From: Flavobacteriales bacterium
Lineage (GTDB): Bacteria > Bacteroidota > Bacteroidia > Flavobacteriales_D > Sanyastnellaceae
DNA: 27,445 bases
NCBI GenBank assembly: GCA_011524845.1
Contig: WTJL01000206.1
Span: 2,924-30,368, forward strand
Reading direction: 5' to 3'
Shown here in pieces: positions 1 through 6,957 of the stretch (position 1 is its first letter; each line of letters starts with the position of its first letter). Position numbers and translations under genes: made by a program. The notes beneath the pieces were generated by a model that was given only the letters and a program-made list of their open reading frames with translations, searched no databases and had not been told where the DNA came from.

Positions 1-1259
1 CGTGCGGCCGAATCCGCAAAGACGTTCCAGTCATGACCCGAGCATCGGTGGTGGCCACAGGCCCGGATGGTACGGTGCTGGTCGGCTGGTCGCCGCCCTC
101 GGAACTGGATTCTTTGGCGTTCCCGGGGCCTTACACCTACGAGCTTTGGGGCCGCCCCATGGACGGATCTGGAACGCCAAGCGACCTCGTGTGGTCCTCT
201 GAATCTGACGTCGATCTTTTCCAATTGGACACCACAGTCGTCCTGAACGGGGTGGACACGGAAACCTTGGCATGGTCCTACGACATCCGTTTGTACAGCG
301 CCTCAGAGGGCGTGGGCACTGCCCCAGAGGCCTCCACTCCGTGGCTCATGTTCACCCCCGACGACAACCAGCTTCGACTGGATGTCCAACAAGGAGTGCC
401 TTGGCAAGTGGACGCGTACATCATCGAAAAGGAGCTTCCCAATGGAACGTTCGCGGTGTTGGACACGGTGGATGTGCCCACGTACGTCGACGAAGGACTC
501 GTGAATGGCACGACGTATTGTTACCGGGTGACGACGATCGGACGGTACGACGATCCGACCACGGAAGTCCCCCTCGTCAACGTCAGTCAAGAAGCGTGTG
601 CAACGCCCTTCGACTTCACGGCTCCGTGCGCCATGCAGCTGGACGTCGACGCCCATTGTGACGTGGAACGGGACACGCTGCGTTGGTCTCGAGCGCCTGG
701 GTGCACCTCGGACGACATCGTTGGTTACCGCATTTACTGGGCGCCATTCGAGGGCGATTCACTTCAACTGTGGCGTCAGGTGAACGAAGCCTCCGACACC
801 CTCGCAGTGTTCAACGAAGACGACAGCTTGGGCACCATTGCAGGCTGTTTTTGGGTGGCCGCGTTGGACAGCCTGATGCCAGGGCCGGACGGGTCGTTGA
901 GACGAAACGAGGGAATGGGTGGCGACACGGTGTGCGTAGACAATTGTCCCTATTACTTCTTGCCCAACGTGTTTTCTCCCAATGACGACGGTCACAACGA
1001 CCTCTTCATGGCGTTCCCGTGGAAGTTCATCGACAGCGTTCACGTTGTGATTCACAACCGTTGGGGGGAGCCGGTGTTTGAAACGCGCGACCCAGATGTG
1101 CGGTGGGACGGGACGTACCTCGACACGGGTGAGCTGTTGCCTGACGGGGTTTATTTCTATTCGGCCACCGCGTACACACGCCGTTTGGCGGGCATCGTGC
1201 CCGAGCGATTCAGCGGAAGCCTGCACTTGGTGGAAGGGCGAACCCAAACCACAGACTGA
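1..1259 (+). CDS. C-terminal part of a secreted multidomain protein with a T9SS type B (CHU_C) sorting domain
   Basis: The reading frame is open at the left edge, so this is the 3' end of a longer gene; the codons before the first visible ATG at 33 stay in frame with no stop. The visible ~419 residues contain fibronectin-III-like beta-sandwich stretches (for example YIIEKELPNG and the NGTTYCYRVTT region) and a Cys-containing segment. The last ~95 residues begin with FLPNVFSPNDDGHND and include HNRWGEPVFE and a DGVYFY motif. This is the hallmark gliding-motility-associated C-terminal domain, which in Bacteroidota directs export through the type IX secretion system and surface attachment or release. 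The product is therefore probably secreted or cell-surface, perhaps adhesin-like. The passenger function cannot be read because the N-terminus lies outside the window. The sorting-domain call is strong; the FN3 call is moderate. Confidence 0.88.
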   Translation, partial: CGRIRKDVPVMTRASVVATGPDGTVLVGWSPPSELDSLAFPGPYTYELWGRPMDGSGTPSDLVWSSESDVDLFQLDTTVVLNGVDTETLAWSYDIRLYSASEGVGTAPEASTPWLMFTPDDNQLRLDVQQGVPWQVDAYIIEKELPNGTFAVLDTVDVPTYVDEGLVNGTTYCYRVTTIGRYDDPTTEVPLVNVSQEACATPFDFTAPCAMQLDVDAHCDVERDTLRWSRAPGCTSDDIVGYRIYWAPFEGDSLQLWRQVNEASDTLAVFNEDDSLGTIAGCFWVAALDSLMPGPDGSLRRNEGMGGDTVCVDNCPYYFLPNVFSPNDDGHNDLFMAFPWKFIDSVHVVIHNRWGEPVFETRDPDVRWDGTYLDTGELLPDGVYFYSATAYTRRLAGIVPERFSGSLHLVEGRTQTTD

Positions 1260-1305
1260 TCGCCCCCTGGTGCCTCAAGGAAGTCTGCCAGGCTCCAGCC
1301 CGACG

Positions 1306-1313
1306 TACTTTTG
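1306..1313 (+). promoter_or_regulatory. Candidate Bacteroidota -7 box upstream of riboflavin synthase
   Basis: TACTTTTG matches the Bacteroidota consensus TAnnTTTG exactly. It ends only 4 bases before the ATG at 1318. A weak -33-like TCTG lies at 1284-1287, 18 bases upstream. If the box is used, transcription would begin at or next to the start codon, giving a nearly leaderless message. It could also be a chance match. Confidence 0.4.
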
Positions 1314-1317
1314 TCCC

Positions 1318-1932
1318 ATGTTCACGGGAATCATTGAAGCCCAAGGCGAATTGGTCGCCCTGAGAAAAGAAGGCACCAACGTGCACCTGGAGGTGCGCGC
1401 CCCTTTCACATCTGAATTGCAAATCGATCAGAGTGTGGCGCACGACGGCGTCTGCCTCACCGTGGTGGCGATCGAAGGCGAGGTTTACACCGTCACCGCC
1501 ATTGAAGAGACCTTGGCCAAAACCCACCTGGGATCTTGCCAAGTTGGCCACACCTTCAATTTGGAGCGCTGTGCGGTGGTGGGAGACCGCATCGACGGCC
1601 ACGTCGTGCAAGGCCATGTCGACACCACAGGGACCTTGGCTTCCGTGGAGGAGCGCGACGGCAGTTGGGTGCTCACCATTGACCACCCCAAAGCGCCTGA
1701 GTGGATCACCGTTCCCAAGGGGAGCATCGCCTTGGCGGGCATCAGCCTGACGGTGGTGGACAGTGCGCCGGGACAATTCACCGTGGCGATCATTCCCTAC
1801 ACCTGGGAACACACCAACCTTCATCAAACCCCGGTGGGGGCGCCGATGAACTTGGAATTCGACGTGATGGGGAAGTACGTGGCCCGCTTGCTCGATGCGC
1901 AACTCAGCGCGAGGGGCGTGGGCGGAGCGTGA
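1318..1932 (+). CDS. ribE: Riboflavin synthase, alpha subunit
   Basis: The 204-residue product matches the usual length of riboflavin synthase, the cytosolic enzyme that dismutates two 6,7-dimethyl-8-ribityllumazine molecules into riboflavin and a pyrimidinedione in the last step of riboflavin synthesis. It starts with the invariant MFTGIIE and has the two tandem lumazine-binding barrels expected of the family. The first covers residues 1 to about 95; the second begins around GHVVQGHVDTTG and runs to about 190. The frame is open further upstream, but MFTGIIE is the canonical N-terminus, so the ATG at 1318 was chosen. It follows the T9SS-substrate gene by 58 bases with no functional link. Its last 29 bases overlap the 3' end of the convergent lptB. 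No other riboflavin gene and no FMN riboswitch is visible nearby. Confidence 0.96.
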   Translation: MFTGIIEAQGELVALRKEGTNVHLEVRAPFTSELQIDQSVAHDGVCLTVVAIEGEVYTVTAIEETLAKTHLGSCQVGHTFNLERCAVVGDRIDGHVVQGHVDTTGTLASVEERDGSWVLTIDHPKAPEWITVPKGSIALAGISLTVVDSAPGQFTVAIIPYTWEHTNLHQTPVGAPMNLEFDVMGKYVARLLDAQLSARGVGGA

Positions 1933-2641
1933 AGTTTTGACCGAGGTACACGCGGCGTACGGTCTCGTCTGCTGCCAATTCCTCTGCGGTTCCTTCCTTC
2001 AAGATTTTGCCCTCAAACAGCAAATAGGCCCGGTCGGTGATGTGCAACGTTTCCTGCACGTTGTGGTCGGTGATCAACACGCCGATGCCTTTGTGACGGA
2101 GCTGATCCACGATGCGTTGGATGTCTTCCACCGCGATGGGGTCGACCCCGGCAAAGGGTTCGTCCAACAAAATGAACGACGGGTTGGAGGCGAGGGCTCG
2201 GGCGATTTCTGTCCGTCGTCGCTCGCCGCCTGACAGCACATCGCCAGGGCTCTTGCGCACCGCCTGCAAGCTGAATTCATCCAAGAGTTGTTCGAGGCGC
2301 TCCGCGGCTTCCGTTTTGGAAAGCCCTTGCAGCTCCAAAATGGCCGCCACGTTGTCTTCCACGCTCAGCTTCCTGAACACACTCGGTTCTTGCGGAAGGT
2401 AGCCGATACCCTTGCGCGCCCGAACGTACATGGGGTCGCGTGTCACCTCGTCTTCCCCGAGCTGCACGGTTCCACCGTCGGGCTGGACCAACCCCACCAC
2501 CGCATAAAAGCTGGTGGTCTTTCCGGCGCCATTGGGCCCGAGCAACCCCACCACTTCACCGGGCGCCACGCGGAAGGACACGTGGTCCACCACGGTGCGC
2601 TTACCGTAGGTCTTGACAAGGTTGGTGGCGACGAGGTCCAT
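1904..2641 (-). CDS. lptB: LptB, ATPase of the lipopolysaccharide export ABC transporter
   Basis: This 245-residue ABC ATPase has Walker A GPNGAGKT (residues 35-42), Q-loop YLPQEPS (81-87), signature LSGGE (136-140), Walker B FILLDEP (156-162) and the switch histidine in LITDHNV. The YLPQEPSVFRKLSVEDN stretch and the ending VRRVYLGQNF are typical of LptB rather than amino-acid or drug transporters. LptB is the cytoplasmic motor that, with LptFG and LptC, extracts LPS from the inner membrane and pushes it across the periplasm. It is the last gene of a four-gene minus-strand operon, 14 bases after the DUF5686 gene. The first gene of that operon makes a Kdo precursor, so the LPS context agrees. 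LptF, LptG and LptC are not in the window. Its 3' end overlaps riboflavin synthase by 29 bases. Confidence 0.95.
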   Translation of the reverse strand: MDLVATNLVKTYGKRTVVDHVSFRVAPGEVVGLLGPNGAGKTTSFYAVVGLVQPDGGTVQLGEDEVTRDPMYVRARKGIGYLPQEPSVFRKLSVEDNVAAILELQGLSKTEAAERLEQLLDEFSLQAVRKSPGDVLSGGERRRTEIARALASNPSFILLDEPFAGVDPIAVEDIQRIVDQLRHKGIGVLITDHNVQETLHITDRAYLLFEGKILKEGTAEELAADETVRRVYLGQNFTLRPRPSR

Positions 2642-2655
2642 GGGTCAAAGGTCGG

Positions 2656-5088
2656 TCAAAGTTCCACGCCGAGGCCCACACGCCATCCCCATGCTTCCCG
2701 CATGCCAGGAAGGGTGGGGGTCACCCGGCGATGGACGTCCAGACGGAGAACGCTGAACAGGTTTTCAATGCCAAACACTGCCTCGCCGTACCAGCCATTC
2801 AATCCGGACGTGGTCGCGGGCATCTCGGTGATGGTCTCGTGGCGGTCGTCCCACGAACTCAGGACGCCCTTGATGCCCACCACCTCTCTCAATCGAAGTT
2901 CTTTGAGCAGAGGAATGCGCCCCAGAACCAATCCCTCGCCGTGCCATTCTGCACATCCTCGAACCCATCGGTCGCTGGCGAATTCCATGAAGCGGAGGAG
3001 GTTGAATGCCTCGTTGATGCTCAAGGCGGTTTCGTTGGCGGGTTGAAGTTCGGTCAGCACCACAGGCGCCAGACCGGTGTACATGCCGCCTTGTCCCCAC
3101 CACTCGATGCGTCCGAGGGGCCCCAGCCGCTGGGTGCCTTCCGCGTCCATGGTCCAGCGTTGGTAATTGAACTCGCTGCCCAACACACGGGGCAGACCCA
3201 ACGTGACGGTTCCCGTGAGAATGGGCCAGTTGGATCCAAGGCTGACGCGCTCAAACGCCCCCGACACGAACTTCTCGTTTCGGGCGTAGCGGGTTTGAAT
3301 GGTGAGTTCCGCGGTGACCAAAGGCGAGGTTCCCGTTGGGTCGCTTTGGCGGACAAACAACACCTCTCCACGAGGTGCCACGCTTCGGTGCCGGAATTCC
3401 ACCGATTGCCCCCACCCTGAACCAAACTCATGCAAGAAGCTGATTTCCGAGCGTGTGATTTCGCTGAGTCGATTGAGGGTGTCCAATTGAAGGGCGCTGT
3501 TCAGTCCGTTCCCTTGGTCAAAGAATCCCATCATGCCCAGTTGGTCGATGTCTCGGGCGTGCTCTACAAAGACCTCGGTTCGGGGCGATTTTCGAAGAAT
3601 CCACTCCATGGAACCGCCGTATTTCCAGCGCTGATCCAGCACGCCATACGCCGCGAACGACCTCAACCACACCTTCCTTGAAAAGTCGTTGCTCGTTTGG
3701 ATGCCCAAACTGAAACGGTTTCCCTCGATGGCGTTTCGGCTGTAGGCGTCGAAATACGGGCCGATTTCTATGGGGCCTTGAATGACATAGCCCGTTCCCG
3801 CGAGCATGGCAAAGCCCTCGAGGAACTTGTACTGGGGCATGCTTTGGATGGTGTCCACCATCCAGTACGTGTTGGCGGCTCGGGGGGTGAGAGGCGTGGG
3901 CCGAAGGGTCGCCCAAGTTTCTTCGAGCACATCGTTGGAGCCTTTGGCAAAACTCATGTCTCGCGCACTCGTCCACACCGAATCTGGCCACGCGGAAGCC
4001 GTGTCAAAGTCCGAGTTGACGATGGTTTGGTGGCTGTAAATGCCCATGCCCCCTTCTCGGAGACTGACGTCCGCCAAGTTTTCTTCCCGAGCGAGCACCC
4101 ATCGATCGTCGTGCCGCTCGTAAGTCTGACTCCAGCTGTAGTTGCGGACAAAATTGACTTGGGCACCCTCGCTGATTTTGGCCTCCACATGGCGCAAGCC
4201 CAAGGTCAAGGTGTCGATCCACATTTCACCTTCAAACGTGAGCTCCCCGCGTCGCCTTGGGACAAAGGCGAGGTGAAAACACGGGCGCGATCCGTGGTCG
4301 AGGGTGTCGAGGATGTAGTACCTATAGTGGACGTTCCCGCGGTCGTGCAAGGGGCTTGTGAACGCGCGGTCGAGAAGCAGCATTTGGTTCTCGTACAGGT
4401 TGATGTTGAGGAACTCCGACTGCACACTCGAGGTGTTTTCGCCGTTCTGCATCCACGTGGCCCGGGCCGCCTCGATGCGCTTTTCCCGTCTGCGACCTTC
4501 GGTGCGGAGGGTCCCGGCGACTTCGGTGACAAAGAGGGGCAGGGCCACGCGGTTTTGGGAAGAGTCAAGGTGGTCCCACACCCATGCAAATGGACCCCAA
4601 AAACGACGCGCTGGCAATTTCTCTGGGTAGTCGTTGAAGGCCACTTCTTGCACTTCATAGAAGTCGTGACGAAGCGCAGGAATGCGCGCGGGGTCGTTGC
4701 CCTTCTTGGCTTCGGCCACCCGTTGCATCAGGGGCTTGGCAGGGTTCACCGCTTTTTTGTCCGGACGGACCACGGCCGCTTCGAGGTCCACGCTTCGGGC
4801 CTCGAGGGCCACGTTGATGACCTGTGGAACGCCGCGCTGGAGGGAAATGGTTTGGCTCTGGTATCCCAGGGTCGAATACGTGGCCCGCGTGACCCTTGCC
4901 CCGCCGGAGTCGAGCACGTACAGGCCTTCCGCGTCGGTCATGGTGCCGATGCTGGTGCCCACAAAGCTCACGTTGACAAAGGGAAGGGCTTCACCGGTTT
5001 CCCCGTCAAAGACACGTCCAGACACCGACGTTTGGGCGGTTCCAATCCCCGCCCACAGACACAGCCAAAGGGTGAACGTGAGGCGCAT
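2656..5088 (-). CDS. DUF5686 outer-membrane protein with N-terminal carboxypeptidase-like regulatory domain
   Basis: The protein has 810 residues. Residues 1 to ~19 (MRLTFTLWLCLWAGIGTAQ) form a signal peptide. Next comes a carboxypeptidase-D regulatory-like beta-sandwich (~20-105: VSGRVFDGETGEALPFVNV, then GTMTDAEGLYVL), common at the N-terminus of Bacteroidota TonB-type proteins. The long remainder fits the DUF5686 family as I know it: a periplasmic region (HLAFVPRRRGELTFEGEMWID, a lipoprotein-carrier-like segment) and then alternating amphipathic strands that look like a barrel, ending in GLGVEL. There is no TonB plug. The ATG at 5088 was chosen because it opens the signal peptide and overlaps the tatC stop (TGATG), suggesting translational coupling. 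The frame is open 13 codons further upstream, but that stretch would spoil the signal peptide. Function is unknown; the operon suggests envelope biogenesis. Confidence 0.85.
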   Translation of the reverse strand: MRLTFTLWLCLWAGIGTAQTSVSGRVFDGETGEALPFVNVSFVGTSIGTMTDAEGLYVLDSGGARVTRATYSTLGYQSQTISLQRGVPQVINVALEARSVDLEAAVVRPDKKAVNPAKPLMQRVAEAKKGNDPARIPALRHDFYEVQEVAFNDYPEKLPARRFWGPFAWVWDHLDSSQNRVALPLFVTEVAGTLRTEGRRREKRIEAARATWMQNGENTSSVQSEFLNINLYENQMLLLDRAFTSPLHDRGNVHYRYYILDTLDHGSRPCFHLAFVPRRRGELTFEGEMWIDTLTLGLRHVEAKISEGAQVNFVRNYSWSQTYERHDDRWVLAREENLADVSLREGGMGIYSHQTIVNSDFDTASAWPDSVWTSARDMSFAKGSNDVLEETWATLRPTPLTPRAANTYWMVDTIQSMPQYKFLEGFAMLAGTGYVIQGPIEIGPYFDAYSRNAIEGNRFSLGIQTSNDFSRKVWLRSFAAYGVLDQRWKYGGSMEWILRKSPRTEVFVEHARDIDQLGMMGFFDQGNGLNSALQLDTLNRLSEITRSEISFLHEFGSGWGQSVEFRHRSVAPRGEVLFVRQSDPTGTSPLVTAELTIQTRYARNEKFVSGAFERVSLGSNWPILTGTVTLGLPRVLGSEFNYQRWTMDAEGTQRLGPLGRIEWWGQGGMYTGLAPVVLTELQPANETALSINEAFNLLRFMEFASDRWVRGCAEWHGEGLVLGRIPLLKELRLREVVGIKGVLSSWDDRHETITEMPATTSGLNGWYGEAVFGIENLFSVLRLDVHRRVTPTLPGMREAWGWRVGLGVEL

Positions 5089-5900
5089 CAGCGGGTCCGT
5101 CGTTTGTCTTGACGGCGGGCAATCCAAATGCCCATTTCATAGAGAAGCAACACCGGCATGGACACCAAAATTTGGCTTGTCACATCGGGTGGTGTGATCA
5201 CGGCCGACAGCGCGAGAATGGCCACAAGGGCGTGTCGACGGTAGGCCTTGAGCATGGGCGCAGTCACGAGCCCGGCTTTGCTCAAGAAGTACACGAGCAC
5301 GGGCAGTTGGAACACCAAGCCGGCGGCCAAGGTGATGCTGGCCACGGTCTTCACGTAGCTCATCACGGCGATGCGTGACGCCACGTCACCCAACTCGTAG
5401 TTGCCGAGAAACTGCAGGCTCAACGGGGCGATGAGGTAGTACCCAAAGGCGACCCCCATCATGAACAGCATCGAAGACGCCAATCCTGCTCCTCGGGCGG
5501 CGTTGCGCTCGCCCGACTTCAAGGCAGGGCGGACAAAGGCCCACCCTTGGTGAACGAGCACAGGAAACGCCACGATCAAACCACCCACCACACTGACAAT
5601 GATGTGCGCGGAGAAATTCCCCAGCATGGTGGTGTTGATCAGCTCGTAGGAGATGCGTTCAACGCAGAGGGCGTCCCCCGAACCGATGGCGTGAGAAAGG
5701 GCGCACCAGGCGCGGTAACTGATGAACTCAGTGTTGCGAGGCCCAAACAAAATGGCGTCAAACACCCAGTCTTTTTTCACGAACAAGACGATGGCGGCAG
5801 AGAGCACAGCCACCACAGAAATGAACAAGCGACGCCGCAGTTCTTCGAGGTGGTCGAGAAAGCCCATGTGGGCTTCGTCGTGGGCCTGGTCCATCGCCAT
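5088..5900 (-). CDS. tatC: Twin-arginine translocase subunit TatC
   Basis: This 270-residue integral inner-membrane protein is the receptor of the Tat system, which exports folded proteins carrying twin-arginine signals. The cytoplasmic N-terminus has the TatC signature MGFLDHLEELRRRLF with the conserved acidic and arginine residues. About six hydrophobic helices follow, and the region before the last helices carries the family-typical SAVITPPDVTSQ. The frame allows a start at 5900 or two codons later at 5894; the first is used here. It begins 9 bases after the kdsD stop and its TGA shares a base with the next ATG, so it is cotranscribed with its neighbours. No tatA or tatB is in the window. 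Confidence 0.95.
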   Translation of the reverse strand: MAMDQAHDEAHMGFLDHLEELRRRLFISVVAVLSAAIVLFVKKDWVFDAILFGPRNTEFISYRAWCALSHAIGSGDALCVERISYELINTTMLGNFSAHIIVSVVGGLIVAFPVLVHQGWAFVRPALKSGERNAARGAGLASSMLFMMGVAFGYYLIAPLSLQFLGNYELGDVASRIAVMSYVKTVASITLAAGLVFQLPVLVYFLSKAGLVTAPMLKAYRRHALVAILALSAVITPPDVTSQILVSMPVLLLYEMGIWIARRQDKRRTR

Positions 5901-5909
5901 GCCGCGAAG

Positions 5910-6911
5910 TTAAACCAACCCCTCGCGGAGGCAATCGTGAATGTGCACCATGCCGAGGTATTCGTCTCCGTTCATCACGACGACTTGGCTGATGCCGTGT
6001 TCTTGCATCCACTGCGCGGCATGGGCGGCGAGTGTGGAAGCGTCCAGCACCTTGGGAGAGGTGGAGGCCAAATCCCCTGCGCACTTCCCGTCCAGTCCAC
6101 CTTGGGCCATCGCCCGACGCAAGTCGCCATCGGTGACGATACCCGCCACTTGACGCGCCCCGTCTTGCGCCCAAACAACGGTCGCGCCGTAGCGCCCTTC
6201 AGACATGGATGCGAGCACCTCCGCCATGCCGGCATCCCACGAGACCGAGGGGCGACGTGCTTCATCGGTGAGCTCGGCCAGGGTCCACGTCAGCTTTTTT
6301 CCAAGGGCACCTGCAGGATGGTTCTTGGCGAAGTCGTCGGGCTGGAAGCCCACGCGATCCATCAACGCCATGGCCAAAGCGTCGCCCAAGGCCAATTGGA
6401 GGGAGGTGCTTGTGGTGGGTGCAAGGTCAAATCGGCAGGCTTCTTCCGCCACGCCGACGTCGAGCACGACATCCGCGGCTTTGCCCAGGGGCGAATCGGG
6501 CCGTGCCGTCATGGCCACGAGGGCGCATCCACGGGAGGCAAGAGTGGGCAACAGGCCCACCACTTCGTCGCTGCTTCCGCTTTTGGACAAGCAAAGGACG
6601 GCGTCGTCTTCCCCCACCGCTCCGACATCTCCGTGTAGGGCTTCACCTGCGTGGAGGAACCGTGCACGGGTGCCGGTGGAATTGAGGGTGGCTGAAATTT
6701 TGGCCGCCACGTGGGCGCTTTTCCCCACCCCTGTCACCACCACATTTCCTTTCGCTTCAAACAGGGTGTGCACCGCCCTCACGAACGATTCATCCAACAC
6801 GGTGGAAGCGTGCTGAAGGGCCTGTGCGGCCAAGGAAAGCGCGCGTCGTCCCACGTCGAGGTCGGAGTGCGGACGCCCTTGGGGATTTGTGGTGGAAGAG
6901 GGGTTGCTCAC
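5910..6911 (-). CDS. kdsD: KdsD/KpsF-type arabinose-5-phosphate isomerase
   Basis: The protein has 333 residues, the expected size for the SIS-plus-two-CBS family that interconverts ribulose-5-phosphate and arabinose-5-phosphate, the first committed precursor of Kdo for LPS. The SIS domain (about 40-180) shows GVGKSAHVAAK (61-71), FLHAGEALHGD (85-95) and SKSGSSDE (109-116), followed by the family-specific NHPAGALGKKL segment. Two CBS domains fill about 210-333, including GIVTDGDLRRA. It heads the minus-strand operon kdsD-tatC-DUF5686-lptB, so Kdo-precursor synthesis and LPS transport share a transcript. A TAnnTTTG box lies 29 bases upstream. A GutQ-like or capsule-specific KpsF role cannot be excluded by eye, but the LPS setting favours housekeeping KdsD. 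Confidence 0.93.
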   Translation of the reverse strand: MSNPSSTTNPQGRPHSDLDVGRRALSLAAQALQHASTVLDESFVRAVHTLFEAKGNVVVTGVGKSAHVAAKISATLNSTGTRARFLHAGEALHGDVGAVGEDDAVLCLSKSGSSDEVVGLLPTLASRGCALVAMTARPDSPLGKAADVVLDVGVAEEACRFDLAPTTSTSLQLALGDALAMALMDRVGFQPDDFAKNHPAGALGKKLTWTLAELTDEARRPSVSWDAGMAEVLASMSEGRYGATVVWAQDGARQVAGIVTDGDLRRAMAQGGLDGKCAGDLASTSPKVLDASTLAAHAAQWMQEHGISQVVVMNGDEYLGMVHIHDCLREGLV

Positions 6912-6925
6912 GTGGCCGTTTTACG

Positions 6926-6933
6926 TATATTTA
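6926..6933 (+). promoter_or_regulatory. Candidate promoter for recQ
   Basis: TATATTTA differs from TAnnTTTG at the last base only. A TTG at 6904-6906 sits exactly 19 bases upstream, which is the usual -33/-7 spacing in Bacteroidota. The recQ ATG follows 24 bases after the box. Confidence 0.4.
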
Positions 6934-6939
6934 GTCTAG

Positions 6940-6947
6940 CAAAGCTA
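6940..6947 (-). promoter_or_regulatory. Candidate -7 box for the kdsD-tatC-DUF5686-lptB operon
   Basis: Read on the minus strand this is TAGCTTTG, a perfect TAnnTTTG, ending 28 bases before the kdsD start. I found no well-spaced -33 TTG on the minus strand, so the call rests on the -7 box and its position in the only divergent intergenic gap (46 bases), shared with recQ. Confidence 0.45.
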
Positions 6948-6957
6948 ACGCCTACCG

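Noticed and set aside
1260..1317. Possible FMN riboswitch before riboflavin synthase
   Set aside because: Only 58 bases are available and none of the conserved RFN-element helices can be formed; a simple -7 box explains the region better.
3697..5112. A 471-codon plus-strand frame antisense to the DUF5686 gene
   Set aside because: It is a mirror-strand artefact of GC-rich coding DNA; the minus-strand protein has a signal peptide and recognisable domains and is operon-coupled.
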